From an uncultured bacterium (GTDB taxonomy: Bacteria > Patescibacteriota > Saccharimonadia > Saccharimonadales > Saccharimonadaceae): a stretch of 50,830 nt of DNA. Under the pieces are notes generated by a model. That model was given only the letters and a program-made list of their open reading frames with translations. It was not told the origin of the DNA and searched no databases. Position 1 is the first letter of the stretch, and every line of letters begins with the position of its first letter. Both the position numbers and the translations under genes were made by a program. Of the stretch, positions 6,604-14,390 are shown one piece after another. The stretch spans positions 1 to 50,830 of the forward strand of contig CAIJKY010000015.1 in the NCBI GenBank assembly GCA_903821365.1, in the 5' to 3' direction.

Positions 6604-8019
6604 ATGCAATATTATCTCGAACGTCTTCAATTCGCTATTAAGGCTATTTTGCGTAACCCTGCTACTTTCTTTCTTTTTACCGCCGCAGTCTTCGGAATCG
6701 TTATTTGTTTCAGACTTCCCCCACTGAATGGTACTGATGAATTCACCCATTTTCCGAGGGTCTATCAAATTACAGACGGCACGCTATGGGAGCAGAAAAT
6801 GCCCCACCAACAATATGGTGGACAGATACCTTTTAATGTTAGCAGCATGGTAGATGACTATCGTGACCTATCTCGAAAAAGCAACCCACAGGAATATGCT
6901 TCCCGCACTAAACAACTGAACGCTTATTATAGCTCCCAGAGTAAACCAGGTGAGCCTGTTGGTGCGATCTATACATCCGTAGCAATATACCCACCTTGGT
7001 CATACGCACCTAGCGCAATAGGCTTAGTAGTAGCCAAGGTTCTCAATACTCCACTTATCTGGTACGTCTACCTAGCACGCTTAAGCAGTTTATTAGTTTG
7101 GATAGTATTAGTTTGGTGGGCAATCAGATTGCTCCCCTCTGGAAAATGGTTTTTAACTGTCCTAGCTCTGCTGCCTACATCTCTGTCCCAGGCTACTACA
7201 ATCGGCGGCGACGGTCTTTTAACCGGGCTAAGTTGGTTAACTATCGCATTAGTAATAGCTGTCTTCGCCAATAAAGTAAACCTCAATTGGATATGGTTAA
7301 CACTGTTAGGGCTAGCCAGTTTGTATCTTGCTGTCATCAAAGCTGGTTATTGGCTTATTAGTCTACTACCTTTAATAATTCCCGCCTACTTTTTTAAAAG
7401 TCGTAAAGTTGCAGTTGCCTGGAAAACCGTCCTAGCCGCTCTCGTTATAGTCAGCAGCATATTTTTCGCTTACCACAATATGACTACGGCAAGATACGCA
7501 ACATTAACACCTCGACTTGGAGTGTACATAGATAGTAATTTGCAACAACAATATGTCCTGCATCATCCCTTGCTGTTCCTAGTTAGAGCATTCGGACAAT
7601 TCTTTACTAAGAGTTATGACACAATTTATCTTGGGATAGTAGGTATTCTCACCAATAGATTAATATACCTGCCGTTGCTAGTCATTGGCTTGCTTTATGT
7701 AACCCTTTTCTTAGCGCTCAAACAGAGCAAGCGTTTACCAGTTTTAGCTAAGCACCGCCAATTACTGCTGTTGACGTTTTTGTCAGCCTTTGTTGGAACT
7801 TGTATCTTTATAAGCTTGGCTTTTTATATAGGTAACACGCAAGTAGGCAGCGATACTATTTTTGGAATTTATGGTAGATATTATCTGCCAATATTGCCTC
7901 TACTACTCATCATACCCCTGGCAAAGCGTAAAGGAATCACTGCTGAGCATGCTCTAGTAGTACTGCCTATTTTAAGTGTAATAGGGTTGGTTTATACAGC
8001 TATAGCTATTAGCCAATAG
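6604..8019 (+). CDS. DUF2142 family membrane protein
   Basis: A 471-residue integral membrane protein with about ten hydrophobic segments, starting with one at residues 20-37. The motif RLPPLNGTDEFTHFPRVYQI after the first segment corresponds to the DUF2142 signature (PPDEPAHF in many members). DUF2142 proteins resemble polyprenol-linked glycosyltransferases of the GT-C fold, and the Asp-Glu after the first helix is where GT-C enzymes place catalytic acid residues. A role in cell-surface glycan assembly is therefore an inference. The stop codon is directly abutted by the decayed recombinase sequence at 8020, so a rearrangement breakpoint lies at its 3' end. Confidence 0.85.
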   Translation: MQYYLERLQFAIKAILRNPATFFLFTAAVFGIVICFRLPPLNGTDEFTHFPRVYQITDGTLWEQKMPHQQYGGQIPFNVSSMVDDYRDLSRKSNPQEYASRTKQLNAYYSSQSKPGEPVGAIYTSVAIYPPWSYAPSAIGLVVAKVLNTPLIWYVYLARLSSLLVWIVLVWWAIRLLPSGKWFLTVLALLPTSLSQATTIGGDGLLTGLSWLTIALVIAVFANKVNLNWIWLTLLGLASLYLAVIKAGYWLISLLPLIIPAYFFKSRKVAVAWKTVLAALVIVSSIFFAYHNMTTARYATLTPRLGVYIDSNLQQQYVLHHPLLFLVRAFGQFFTKSYDTIYLGIVGILTNRLIYLPLLVIGLLYVTLFLALKQSKRLPVLAKHRQLLLLTFLSAFVGTCIFISLAFYIGNTQVGSDTIFGIYGRYYLPILPLLLIIPLAKRKGITAEHALVVLPILSVIGLVYTAIAISQ

Positions 8020-8239
8020 CCGAGATATTGCAACTGAACCAGAGAAGAAACAGCAGAAACTGAATGGCCATCTAAAGTTGCTACCGCATACTGACAAGCA
8101 GTTCCAAGTCACTACTTCTTGGCCGCTAGACCTCGCACAGAGAGAGAAACAGTTATTTAATGAGAGTACTGGCGGACTAAGATAGAAGCCGCTTGAATAT
8201 CTACTTTCAAATTCTTCTTCAGCCATATTGAGACAAAGA

Positions 8240-8257
8240 AAAAGAGCCTTTCGGCTC
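8240..8257 (-). terminator. Terminator hairpin downstream of broken tRNA 3' end
   Basis: Arms GAGCC and GGCTC around TTTC, followed on the minus strand by TTTTTC. The homologous hairpin follows tRNA-Gly at 21628-21641. Here it can end the DUF4396 transcript from the right. Confidence 0.65.
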
Positions 8258-8271
8258 ATAATTCAGATATT

Positions 8272-8311
8272 TGGTGCGGAGCTACAGAATCTACTCAAAC
8301 TTTTCACCGCA
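8272..8311 (-). other. Broken tRNA-like 3' end (possible old attachment site)
   Basis: On the minus strand this reads to a CCGCACCA 3' end like that of tRNA-Gly at 21656-21731, and TGCGG/CCGCA can pair as a partial acceptor stem. The middle is too short and mismatched to be a tRNA. Its position, directly beyond the decayed recombinase tail, matches that of tRNA-Gly beyond the intact one. Confidence 0.4.
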
Positions 8312-8382
8312 CTGATTGATGGTAGCTTAAGTAGCATACCTACCATTCCTTCGGTACCTGATACTAAAAATACAATTATCTA

Positions 8383-8835
8383 CTAGGCGGAGTGACCGCC
8401 GTGACCATGTCCGATACCAAAGCGTGTCATCATTAAGCGGTTGACTGGCACAGTCACTACGAATGCCACTGCCAAAGACAGAGCCATACTCCACCAAAAT
8501 AGCCAAGTGCTTACACGCGCGCTCATAGCGCCCGGTATGAGGTACTCAAGCGTGTTGTCTATGATCTCCATGCTGATGATAGAGACTGTGTCGGTGCGAA
8601 GGGCTGTTTTTCGCGCATCATCTGGAGGCATGCCCATTTTGCGAGCGCCCCGATATGTAAGACCATAGCCAAAACAAAATGCAAGCACTACAGCTAGCAG
8701 TGTTTGGTATATATTTGCCCAACCAAATTGAGCGCCAATGGCACTACCAAGCACTTCACCTATGCCGCAACCGAGTAGACAGTGGAGCGTATGTTCTACG
8801 GCGTGGTTCGTGGTGACATCAAATGGCAATCGCAT
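8383..8835 (-). CDS. DUF4396 membrane protein
   Basis: A membrane protein of about 150 residues with four hydrophobic segments. The opening HAVEHTLHCLLGCGIGEVLG has the His/Cys-rich pattern of DUF4396, whose members often neighbour metal-transport or copper genes, and the C-terminus ends in GHGHGGHS, also metal-binding in look. The function of the family is not established. The frame reaches an ATG at 8844, but that ATG falls inside a CATAAT -10-like hexamer, so the ATG at 8835 (MRLPFD) is favoured. It is divergent from nhaA with about 70 bases between. Confidence 0.8.
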   Translation of the reverse strand: MRLPFDVTTNHAVEHTLHCLLGCGIGEVLGSAIGAQFGWANIYQTLLAVVLAFCFGYGLTYRGARKMGMPPDDARKTALRTDTVSIISMEIIDNTLEYLIPGAMSARVSTWLFWWSMALSLAVAFVVTVPVNRLMMTRFGIGHGHGGHSA

Positions 8836-8842
8836 ACTTACC

Positions 8843-8848
8843 ATTATG
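8843..8848 (-). promoter_or_regulatory. Possible -10 box of DUF4396 gene
   Basis: CATAAT on the minus strand, 7 bases before the preferred ATG at 8835. It fits the leaderless arrangement seen elsewhere, but it overlaps the alternative start at 8844. Confidence 0.35.
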
Positions 8849-8896
8849 AACTGCTTTCTGATAAGCGCTAGCTAATAAGTCGCTGTTCACATAAGA

Positions 8897-8902
8897 TATA
8901 GA
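8897..8902 (+). promoter_or_regulatory. Possible -10 box of nhaA
   Basis: TATAGA ends 6 bases before the GTG start at 8909. Weak match, no obvious -35; listed because spacing agrees with the other leaderless genes. Confidence 0.35.
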
Positions 8903-8908
8903 TAAGGT

Positions 8909-10165
8909 GTGCTGGGAAGTCTGGTCGGCAATACTATTAAAGACGATCGGACATACTTGAAAGACAAACTCGCACAAATCACTAAAAAGCTTCATCCTGC
9001 ACGGCTTTCAGAGCTTGCAACATATTTGCTTAAAGATGAGGCGATTAGTGGCAAACTGATTATCGGCGCTACGGTACTCGCCCTGCTTGCCGCAAATACA
9101 GCCCTAAGTTCGTTGTATAACGGCTTTCTACATACTAACCTCACCATTGGTCTCGGCAGTTGGGCTTTATCAAAAGACCTTCAGCACTGGATAGACGAAG
9201 GGCTAATGGCGATCTTCTTTTTAGTGGTTGGTCTTGAACTGAAACGCGAGCTAGTAAAAGGTGAACTACGCAAAATTAAAACAGCCACCCTACCGTTCGC
9301 TGCGGCAATAGGTGGAATGATAGTTCCGGCATTAATATACATGGCTCTGAATAGAGGAAGCGATAGCTTTAGCGGCTGGGCGATACCAATGGCAACCGAT
9401 ATAGCATTTGCTGTCGGCATCTTAGCCCTACTAGGTAAGAGAGTGCCGTCTTCCATTCGCCTGTTCTTGCTGACATTGGCAATAGTGGACGACATAGGCG
9501 CAGTCATTGTAATAGCCGTTTTCTATAGCACAGGTATTAATCTATATATGTTGGCGATCGCCGCCACTATAGCTGCGCTGATCCTGATACTGCAAAAACT
9601 TAAATTGCTCAACATGTCAGTATTTGTTGTAGCGGCAATTGGAATTTGGCTGGCCATAAACGCGTCAGGTGTTCATCCGAGTATAGCCGGAGCCATTATT
9701 GGTTTACTTGCACCCCTAACTGCATGGTCATTAAACAAAGAACCGATAGCTGAACGCCTAGAGCGATTTACTATCCCCGTATCTACGTTGCTTGTTGTGC
9801 CGCTGTTCGCCTTTGCTAATACGGGAATAGTCTTATCGCTGAGCAGCTTCAAGGATACGTCGGCACTTCCAATTGCAGGAGGAATTATCCTAGGATTAGT
9901 TGTTGGCAAGATCTTGGGCATTTTGGGCGCGTCGTGGCTAGTCATAAAACTCAAATATGCCGAACTGCCTATAGGTGCTAACTGGAGCCACATTGTTGGC
10001 GTTGGGTTCTTGGCAGGGATCGGTTTCACTGTTGCCATATTCGTGACTGATCTTGCTTTTACTGCAGAAGACTATGTAACAATCGCTAAAATAAGTATCT
10101 TTGCAGCTTCTGTTATTAGTGCGCTCATTGGCTTAATTGTTCTACAACGCAGTAAAACTACATAA
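8909..10165 (+). CDS. nhaA: Na+/H+ antiporter NhaA
   Basis: A 418-residue sodium/proton antiporter of the NhaA family, exporting Na+ in exchange for protons across the cytoplasmic membrane. Family hallmarks are the segment WIDEGLMAIFFLVVGLELKRE and the paired transport aspartates D194-D195 in LAIVDDIGAVIVIA (equivalent to D163/D164 of the E. coli protein). About eleven further hydrophobic segments follow. It starts at GTG with an N-terminal cytoplasmic extension of about 45 residues before DEAISGKL. A terminator follows directly. It sits between recombinase debris on the left and an integrative element on the right, so it may itself be cargo of an earlier insertion. Confidence 0.95.
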   Translation: MLGSLVGNTIKDDRTYLKDKLAQITKKLHPARLSELATYLLKDEAISGKLIIGATVLALLAANTALSSLYNGFLHTNLTIGLGSWALSKDLQHWIDEGLMAIFFLVVGLELKRELVKGELRKIKTATLPFAAAIGGMIVPALIYMALNRGSDSFSGWAIPMATDIAFAVGILALLGKRVPSSIRLFLLTLAIVDDIGAVIVIAVFYSTGINLYMLAIAATIAALILILQKLKLLNMSVFVVAAIGIWLAINASGVHPSIAGAIIGLLAPLTAWSLNKEPIAERLERFTIPVSTLLVVPLFAFANTGIVLSLSSFKDTSALPIAGGIILGLVVGKILGILGASWLVIKLKYAELPIGANWSHIVGVGFLAGIGFTVAIFVTDLAFTAEDYVTIAKISIFAASVISALIGLIVLQRSKTT

Positions 10166-10169
10166 AGAA

Positions 10170-10190
10170 AAACACGCATTGAGCGTGTTT
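10170..10190 (+). terminator. Terminator of nhaA
   Basis: Arms AAACACGC and GCGTGTTT with a five-base loop, five bases after the nhaA stop. The T run is only three bases. Confidence 0.7.
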
Positions 10191-10469
10191 GACAAAATAA
10201 CTAAAATGGTGCAAGATAGTTGACGCATTACAAACATCAGCTATCGGTGCTACAAACGATTATAAACTAAAACATCTGGCTGAGGTATTCCAATTATCAG
10301 GCAACTTGCTTGATGCTTAGTTGGAAGTTCAAACGAGCTGTTGTATACCGCAAAGATAGGGGGGGGTAGTCGCCCTCTAACTCTGTTATAGGTACTCCGC
10401 CTATGTAATACCTAAAATGTGGGGGTACTATCTGCCAAGCGTTTTCTGGATACTAATTAATCCTGACTA
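10191..10469. other. Gene-free stretch, possible left end of the integrative element
   Basis: No intact gene. One frame from about 10224 reads LKHLAEVFQLSGNLLDA before a stop and may be gene debris, but has no start or family match. A run of eight G lies at 10359-10366. CTCTAACTC at 10375-10383 repeats nine bases of the tRNA-Gly T-arm (21673-21681), with GGGTAG before it echoing GGTTAG in the tRNA, making it a candidate left attachment site. Confidence 0.35.
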
Positions 10470-11432
10470 TTATCTCGTTTCTGCCTGTTCTCGTGCTATT
10501 TGGTCTTTGATAATCTTATCTGCTCGTCCGTTAGGAAGTTTTGCAAAGTTAAGTAGCAAGCTTTGAGGCATACGGTCAACGATTACCTTACCCTCATATT
10601 CAGGTATTGGACTTGCCGATATTAACATCTTGTCTGCTCGACGTAACTCACGATTATTTATTTCACGCACAAAGTTATAATCAATTTCTTTGTAGCCAGT
10701 TATTCCGCACCTGTTACCAAACAAGGCAATTTTGGGAGTAAGTGGCACAACACACTCAGCTGTCTTGCTCCATTGGTTTCGCCCAAAAGGCGAATTATCT
10801 TTTGTAAATTCTGTTAGCGTAACAGGATGGTCAGAAGTAATAAACTCTATGTCTACGTAACTAGCTGGTGTAAGGAAACAAAAGTCCAATGGTCCCCACT
10901 TGTTTACCTCAAAAGATACAGCCATAGCCTGAGCAAAGAATACTTCTTTCATTGCTTCCATCTGTTTAGTCCAACGGTCAGCTGCTTCGGGAGCATTATG
11001 TCCTAAAGACAATGCACGTCCACTCTCATTTAACTTATCTAAAAAGCTATTTAGGTGCTCCTGTTGCATAATAGTGCGGTTCTCTAAAGCACTTATATAT
11101 AGGGCAATCTTCTCGTGGTCCGCTTCGCTAATCCGTTTACCTTGTTTGATTTTCTTTTCTAATACCTCGCCATAGTCGCCCTCAATTTGAGCTAACACAT
11201 CTTCAATTGCGTTAGTTGGCAGAATAGGAGTTTCATATAGATTATTCTTTACTGCAATATTTACGGGTGCTATGTCTTTCTGCTCGGCAGTATGCAAAAA
11301 ATCTGCTCTACCCTTATCGCCAAACCAGTAAGTTTTGACCTTGCCGTTGATAGTAAAGTTTTGCAAGTATGAAGTGCGAGGCAGCCAGTGCTGTCTGCGA
11401 GTTACCTGCTTTTTGCCAGCTTTCTCAGCCAT
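10470..11432 (-). CDS. DUF4238 family protein
   Basis: A 320-residue protein with the DUF4238 hallmarks: N-terminal RRQHWLPRTSYLQNFTING, a central helical region (LAQIEGDYGEVLEKKIKQG) and the later FITSDHPV segment. DUF4238 proteins are scattered, often in mobile or defence-rich regions; their biochemical activity is not known to me. No signal peptide or membrane segment. It is the last gene of the nine-gene operon, with 8 bases of overlap with the hydrolase upstream, so it is probably translated by coupling. No terminator is visible after it. Confidence 0.85.
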   Translation of the reverse strand: MAEKAGKKQVTRRQHWLPRTSYLQNFTINGKVKTYWFGDKGRADFLHTAEQKDIAPVNIAVKNNLYETPILPTNAIEDVLAQIEGDYGEVLEKKIKQGKRISEADHEKIALYISALENRTIMQQEHLNSFLDKLNESGRALSLGHNAPEAADRWTKQMEAMKEVFFAQAMAVSFEVNKWGPLDFCFLTPASYVDIEFITSDHPVTLTEFTKDNSPFGRNQWSKTAECVVPLTPKIALFGNRCGITGYKEIDYNFVREINNRELRRADKMLISASPIPEYEGKVIVDRMPQSLLLNFAKLPNGRADKIIKDQIAREQAETR

Positions 11433-12087
11433 TCATTAACTCATTTTTCACGTAATCAACCAAGGGTTGTCGTGCATCATCTGTAAAATCGTGATTACCG
11501 CCTAACTGCACTAAACCAATGCGTTCATCGGTCTTGTCAAAGTTTGACATACCAAGTACTTCATCTTCGTTTGCAATTAGGAACTTGACCTTAGCTAAGT
11601 CAGGCAATCTGTTGTATATGCGTATAACATCAAGTCCTTTTAAGCTCTGCCAGTACGAGGCAGGAATTATAGTTGTACTGCCGTCTCGTCTCGGTATCTT
11701 TGACTGACCATCTAGGTCAATCACGCTTCCATCACGGCTGCCGAAGAAGTTGATTAATCGTCCTACATCAACATTATCAGGCGGTGCAAGACAAAGTACT
11801 TGTCGCACGTTCTGAGGTTTCGCAAGAGCAGCTACTAAGCACCCTTGTGAATGTGTCACTAAATCTACCATCGCATCGCCGTCAATCTTATCAAGCTGTT
11901 CTTTGAGCAGCTGAACCTGCCGCTGCAACGGACTGACCGTAAGTGTGTTTGATTGTTCGTCAATCAGGTTGTAATCAAATAGGATATGCTCAGCTTTGGG
12001 CAGTGCATTCGCAATATCAGTAAATAAACCCCTGTCATCTTTGCGGACACCAAAACCGTGCGAATAAATAACTACGTGCTTTGTCAT
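11425..12087 (-). CDS. Alpha/beta hydrolase-like protein
   Basis: A 220-residue serine-hydrolase-fold protein. The opening strand KHVVIYSHGFGVRKDDRG and the elbow THSQGCLVAAL place Ser at the nucleophile position; GGNHDF near the end supplies the expected catalytic His, and IANEDEVLG is the likely acid strand. Short hydrolases of this kind are frequent in Patescibacteria; the substrate cannot be told. It starts within the upstream unknown gene (4-base ATGA overlap) and overlaps the DUF4238 gene by 8 bases, so the three are made together. Confidence 0.82.
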   Translation of the reverse strand: MTKHVVIYSHGFGVRKDDRGLFTDIANALPKAEHILFDYNLIDEQSNTLTVSPLQRQVQLLKEQLDKIDGDAMVDLVTHSQGCLVAALAKPQNVRQVLCLAPPDNVDVGRLINFFGSRDGSVIDLDGQSKIPRRDGSTTIIPASYWQSLKGLDVIRIYNRLPDLAKVKFLIANEDEVLGMSNFDKTDERIGLVQLGGNHDFTDDARQPLVDYVKNELMNG

Positions 12088-12629
12088 AGTTTTGTTTCTT
12101 CTGATAGCTTTATTCGTACTTTTTCGGTCATTGTAGTGGTGCTGACATAGCCAAGAGCATCAACATCTGGGTTATAAAGTTCAATCATATCTAGGTCGTT
12201 ACGTGGAAATACCCTTGCACACTTGATTTGTTTACCGTCAAGGAGCGATTGTTTTAGTTCGTCATATTGCTGTTGCTCAAGGTAAAAATCAACATCGCCA
12301 ACGTGGTGTCGGTAAGGGTCTGGTTTACGAATATACAAGTGCGTGTAAGTTGTTTCTGGTACGCCGTCCTGCTCAGTAATGATAATCGGCTCGTGTAGAT
12401 TAAAGTACTTTTGATTTGGGTCATCAGAAGGTTCGGTCAATTCTTTGCGGATAGCCACAAGTCGCTCATACTCCTCGTCATAATGACAGAAGATACCCAT
12501 ATTACCTGCATTGGGTAGATATGAACCAAACGACTGTTTACAAAGCTCATAGCAAGCAAAGTGCGTGTACTTGATAGCTTCAAGAAGGCTTGTTTGGTCT
12601 TGGATTGGGCTAAATCGGTATAGTTTCAT
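12084..12629 (-). CDS. Hypothetical protein in cargo operon
   Basis: A 181-residue protein I do not recognise. It opens MKLYRFSPIQDQTSLLEAIK, contains ACYELCKQSFGSYLPNAGN and a run rich in aromatic and charged residues (THLYIRKPDPYRHHVGDVDF), and ends in a helical, Lys-rich tail. It looks like a soluble alpha/beta protein with no signal peptide. Stop and start codons overlap by 4 bases with both neighbours (deaminase upstream, hydrolase downstream), arguing that it works with them. The compact layout and the even codon use make it a real gene; its function is open. Confidence 0.75.
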   Translation of the reverse strand: MKLYRFSPIQDQTSLLEAIKYTHFACYELCKQSFGSYLPNAGNMGIFCHYDEEYERLVAIRKELTEPSDDPNQKYFNLHEPIIITEQDGVPETTYTHLYIRKPDPYRHHVGDVDFYLEQQQYDELKQSLLDGKQIKCARVFPRNDLDMIELYNPDVDALGYVSTTTMTEKVRIKLSEETKL

Positions 12630-13120
12630 TGCTTCTGCCAGCCCTTATAGTCTTTTAGTAGTTGTTTGCACTCCTCACGCATTACACCGCCAACAACTTC
12701 AATGTTGCCTCTGCTAGAATCAGCTAGCTTTCTTGAGGTCTTAACTAGCTTCTCAGAACTATAATCATCGTACTCGTAGTCATTGCCAACTACATCGGCT
12801 GCGTATGCACCAAATACTATTCTGTCTACGCCAGCCCACAATGCCGCACCAGTACACATAGAGCAAGGCTCTAGCGTTCCGTATAAGGTACAACTTTGCA
12901 TATCCATCAAATCGTTTTCTTTAGCACAGTTACGAATGCAATCAATCTCGCCGTGATTTGAAGGGTCTCGCTTTCCGTATGGATTACTCCAACCCTTAGC
13001 AATAACCTTACCGTCTTTGACCATTATCGCCCCGATAGCAGCACCGCCAGATGCCTCGGCATCTTTAGCTGACTGGATTGCAAGTTTCATAAAGTCTTCG
13101 TCGGTCATATTTCTACTCAA
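12626..13120 (-). CDS. Cytidine/guanine deaminase-like zinc enzyme
   Basis: A 164-residue member of the CDA/tRNA-adenosine/guanine deaminase superfamily. The zinc site is complete: H56 and E58 in NHGEID, and C86/C89 in PCSMC. Most relatives have HAE or HPE, so HGE is slightly unusual. LYGTLEPCSMC followed by ALWAGVDRIVFGA is closest in look to guanine deaminase/TadA-type enzymes. It would hydrolytically deaminate a base, nucleoside or pterin-like compound. It is the fifth product of the cargo operon with 4-base overlaps on both sides. Substrate unknown. Confidence 0.87.
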   Translation of the reverse strand: MSRNMTDEDFMKLAIQSAKDAEASGGAAIGAIMVKDGKVIAKGWSNPYGKRDPSNHGEIDCIRNCAKENDLMDMQSCTLYGTLEPCSMCTGAALWAGVDRIVFGAYAADVVGNDYEYDDYSSEKLVKTSRKLADSSRGNIEVVGGVMREECKQLLKDYKGWQKQ

Positions 13121-14064
13121 TCCATCACGTTTTCTGGCTTACCATCAATAGTAGCGATGATATTACCGACCCAAATCTGCCGAAGTAAGTTCAAAGAGTG
13201 GTCAGTAAACCACGCCTGAGAAGGAAATGCTATTACATTTTGGTGCTTTGCAAGTGGCGTACCTGCGACAGCACTGTTTGAACCTGCATATCCGCCGACT
13301 TTACCAGAGTTAAGGGCTTCAAGTAGTGCATCATTATCAACCAATTTTCCGTCAGCTTCATTGATAATGTATTGACCTTCTTTTGCGTGTGCTAGTAGTT
13401 TTGCGTCAAATAATCCGATTGTTTCATCAGCCGTCTTAAGGTGCAGTGATAGATAATCAGATTGCCGTAATACTTCTTCCAAGGAAAGTTGCGTTACGTT
13501 AGGTATATTCTTCTCTTTTCTGTCCCAGGCGATAATTTTTACCCCAAAACCTTGTAATAATTCTGCGAACTTTGTACCAATATGACCCAGCCCAACAATG
13601 CCAACAGTTTTACCTGTAAGTACGTCATTCTTATACGGCTTTTCTTCTTTGCCAGTAATACGGTCTTGGAATACCAGGTTCAACTTTTTGATAAGAAATA
13701 GTAGAGCCGTCAGACTAAACTCAGCGACAGAAACGGTTGAGTAATTCGGGGTGTTCATTAGCAGTATACCGTGCTTCTTGGCAGCTTCTGGTGCAGCCCA
13801 GCTCATACCAGTGATGTCAGTAGAAATCGCTTTAAGTGGTAACCTACGCTCCCTTATCTGTTTATAGAAATTGTCGGTCAGCTCATCAACAACGTCACGA
13901 TTGAGCATTAAGTAATCACTTTTGGCGATTATATCTAAAAGTTCGTCCTCGCTAACCTTATCTCGCTCAATATATTGAACATCAGATTTTTTACTTAACA
14001 ACTGCCAATCATCCGAGGTAATCATATCTGGAATAGTGACAATAGTTGTTATCAGTTTGTTCAT
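13117..14064 (-). CDS. D-2-hydroxyacid dehydrogenase homologue lacking catalytic Arg and His
   Basis: A 315-residue protein with the D-isomer-specific 2-hydroxyacid dehydrogenase fold. The Rossmann motif GLGHIG is at residues 158-163 and the substrate-domain helices are present. Two catalytic positions are changed. Where the family has INTARG, this protein has INEADG, putting Asp238 in place of the catalytic Arg. Where it has TPH, this one has FPS, putting Ser282 in place of the catalytic His. The NAD site looks intact, so it may bind dinucleotide but do other chemistry, or act as a sensor or scaffold. It overlaps both neighbours by 4 bases in the cargo operon. Confidence 0.85.
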   Translation of the reverse strand: MNKLITTIVTIPDMITSDDWQLLSKKSDVQYIERDKVSEDELLDIIAKSDYLMLNRDVVDELTDNFYKQIRERRLPLKAISTDITGMSWAAPEAAKKHGILLMNTPNYSTVSVAEFSLTALLFLIKKLNLVFQDRITGKEEKPYKNDVLTGKTVGIVGLGHIGTKFAELLQGFGVKIIAWDRKEKNIPNVTQLSLEEVLRQSDYLSLHLKTADETIGLFDAKLLAHAKEGQYIINEADGKLVDNDALLEALNSGKVGGYAGSNSAVAGTPLAKHQNVIAFPSQAWFTDHSLNLLRQIWVGNIIATIDGKPENVMD

Positions 14065-14390
14065 TTTTGCTCCTTAAACCATTCTTCTGGTCTGTTAAAT
14101 TGCCAAGGGTCACGAGTATTAGACTTGTGTACTTTGATGTCTTTCCAAACTCCGCCAACAATGTAAGGTTCTTCATCTAGCCACTCTTGAAGTTCCTTTT
14201 CAGAAGGGAAGCTCACGACATACATTGAGCCTTTCATAGACCCATCGTCGTTTAGAAGTGCAGCCCCGTACCAAAGATTGCCACTATCAAGTAGTTTATC
14301 GCCCATAGCAATATGATTTTGTCGCACTGCTTGCCTACGAGCAGGTGCTTCACTATCCGTTCCATCAAGACCAATGACTACAAACTGCAT
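14061..14390 (-). CDS. YciI-like protein
   Basis: A 109-residue YciI-family protein (dimeric alpha+beta barrel). Visible features are the first strand MQFVVIGLDG, the helix with RRQAVRQNHIAMGDKLLDSG containing the conserved His, and YVVSFPSEKELQEWLDEEPY, where the family places its conserved Asp and Pro. Some members act as small dehydrochlorinase- or muconolactone-isomerase-like enzymes; most are uncharacterised. It ends in the start of the 2-hydroxyacid dehydrogenase homologue (4-base overlap) and starts at the stop of the aldehyde dehydrogenase. Confidence 0.87.
   Translation of the reverse strand: MQFVVIGLDGTDSEAPARRQAVRQNHIAMGDKLLDSGNLWYGAALLNDDGSMKGSMYVVSFPSEKELQEWLDEEPYIVGGVWKDIKVHKSNTRDPWQFNRPEEWFKEQK

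Larger units (their letters stand above)
8020..8319 (+). pseudogene. Decayed 3' end of a serine recombinase gene
   Basis: Not an open frame, but aligned by eye it matches the last ~300 bases of the intact recombinase gene at 20168-21754 along its length. Shared blocks include CTAAAGTTGCTA, AGTTCCAAGT, the GAATAT-TACTTTCAAA stretch, ACAAAGAAAAA, and ATTTGGTGCGG at the tRNA boundary. Translated pieces agree: KKKSLSAHNSDIWCG here versus KKKALSGSNSNIWCG in the intact protein. Internal deletions and frame changes break it, and the frame ends at TGA 8317-8319 inside tRNA-like sequence, as in the intact gene. It begins directly after the DUF2142 stop. It is best read as the scar of an older element integrated in the same type of target. 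Confidence 0.8.

Noticed and set aside
8272-8311. A functional short tRNA
   Set aside because: Only about 40 bases, no anticodon arm and mismatched acceptor stem; kept as a remnant only.
10224-10320. Possible short gene reading LKHLAEVFQLSGNLLDA
   Set aside because: No start codon in frame, no ribosome site and stops on both sides; at most debris.
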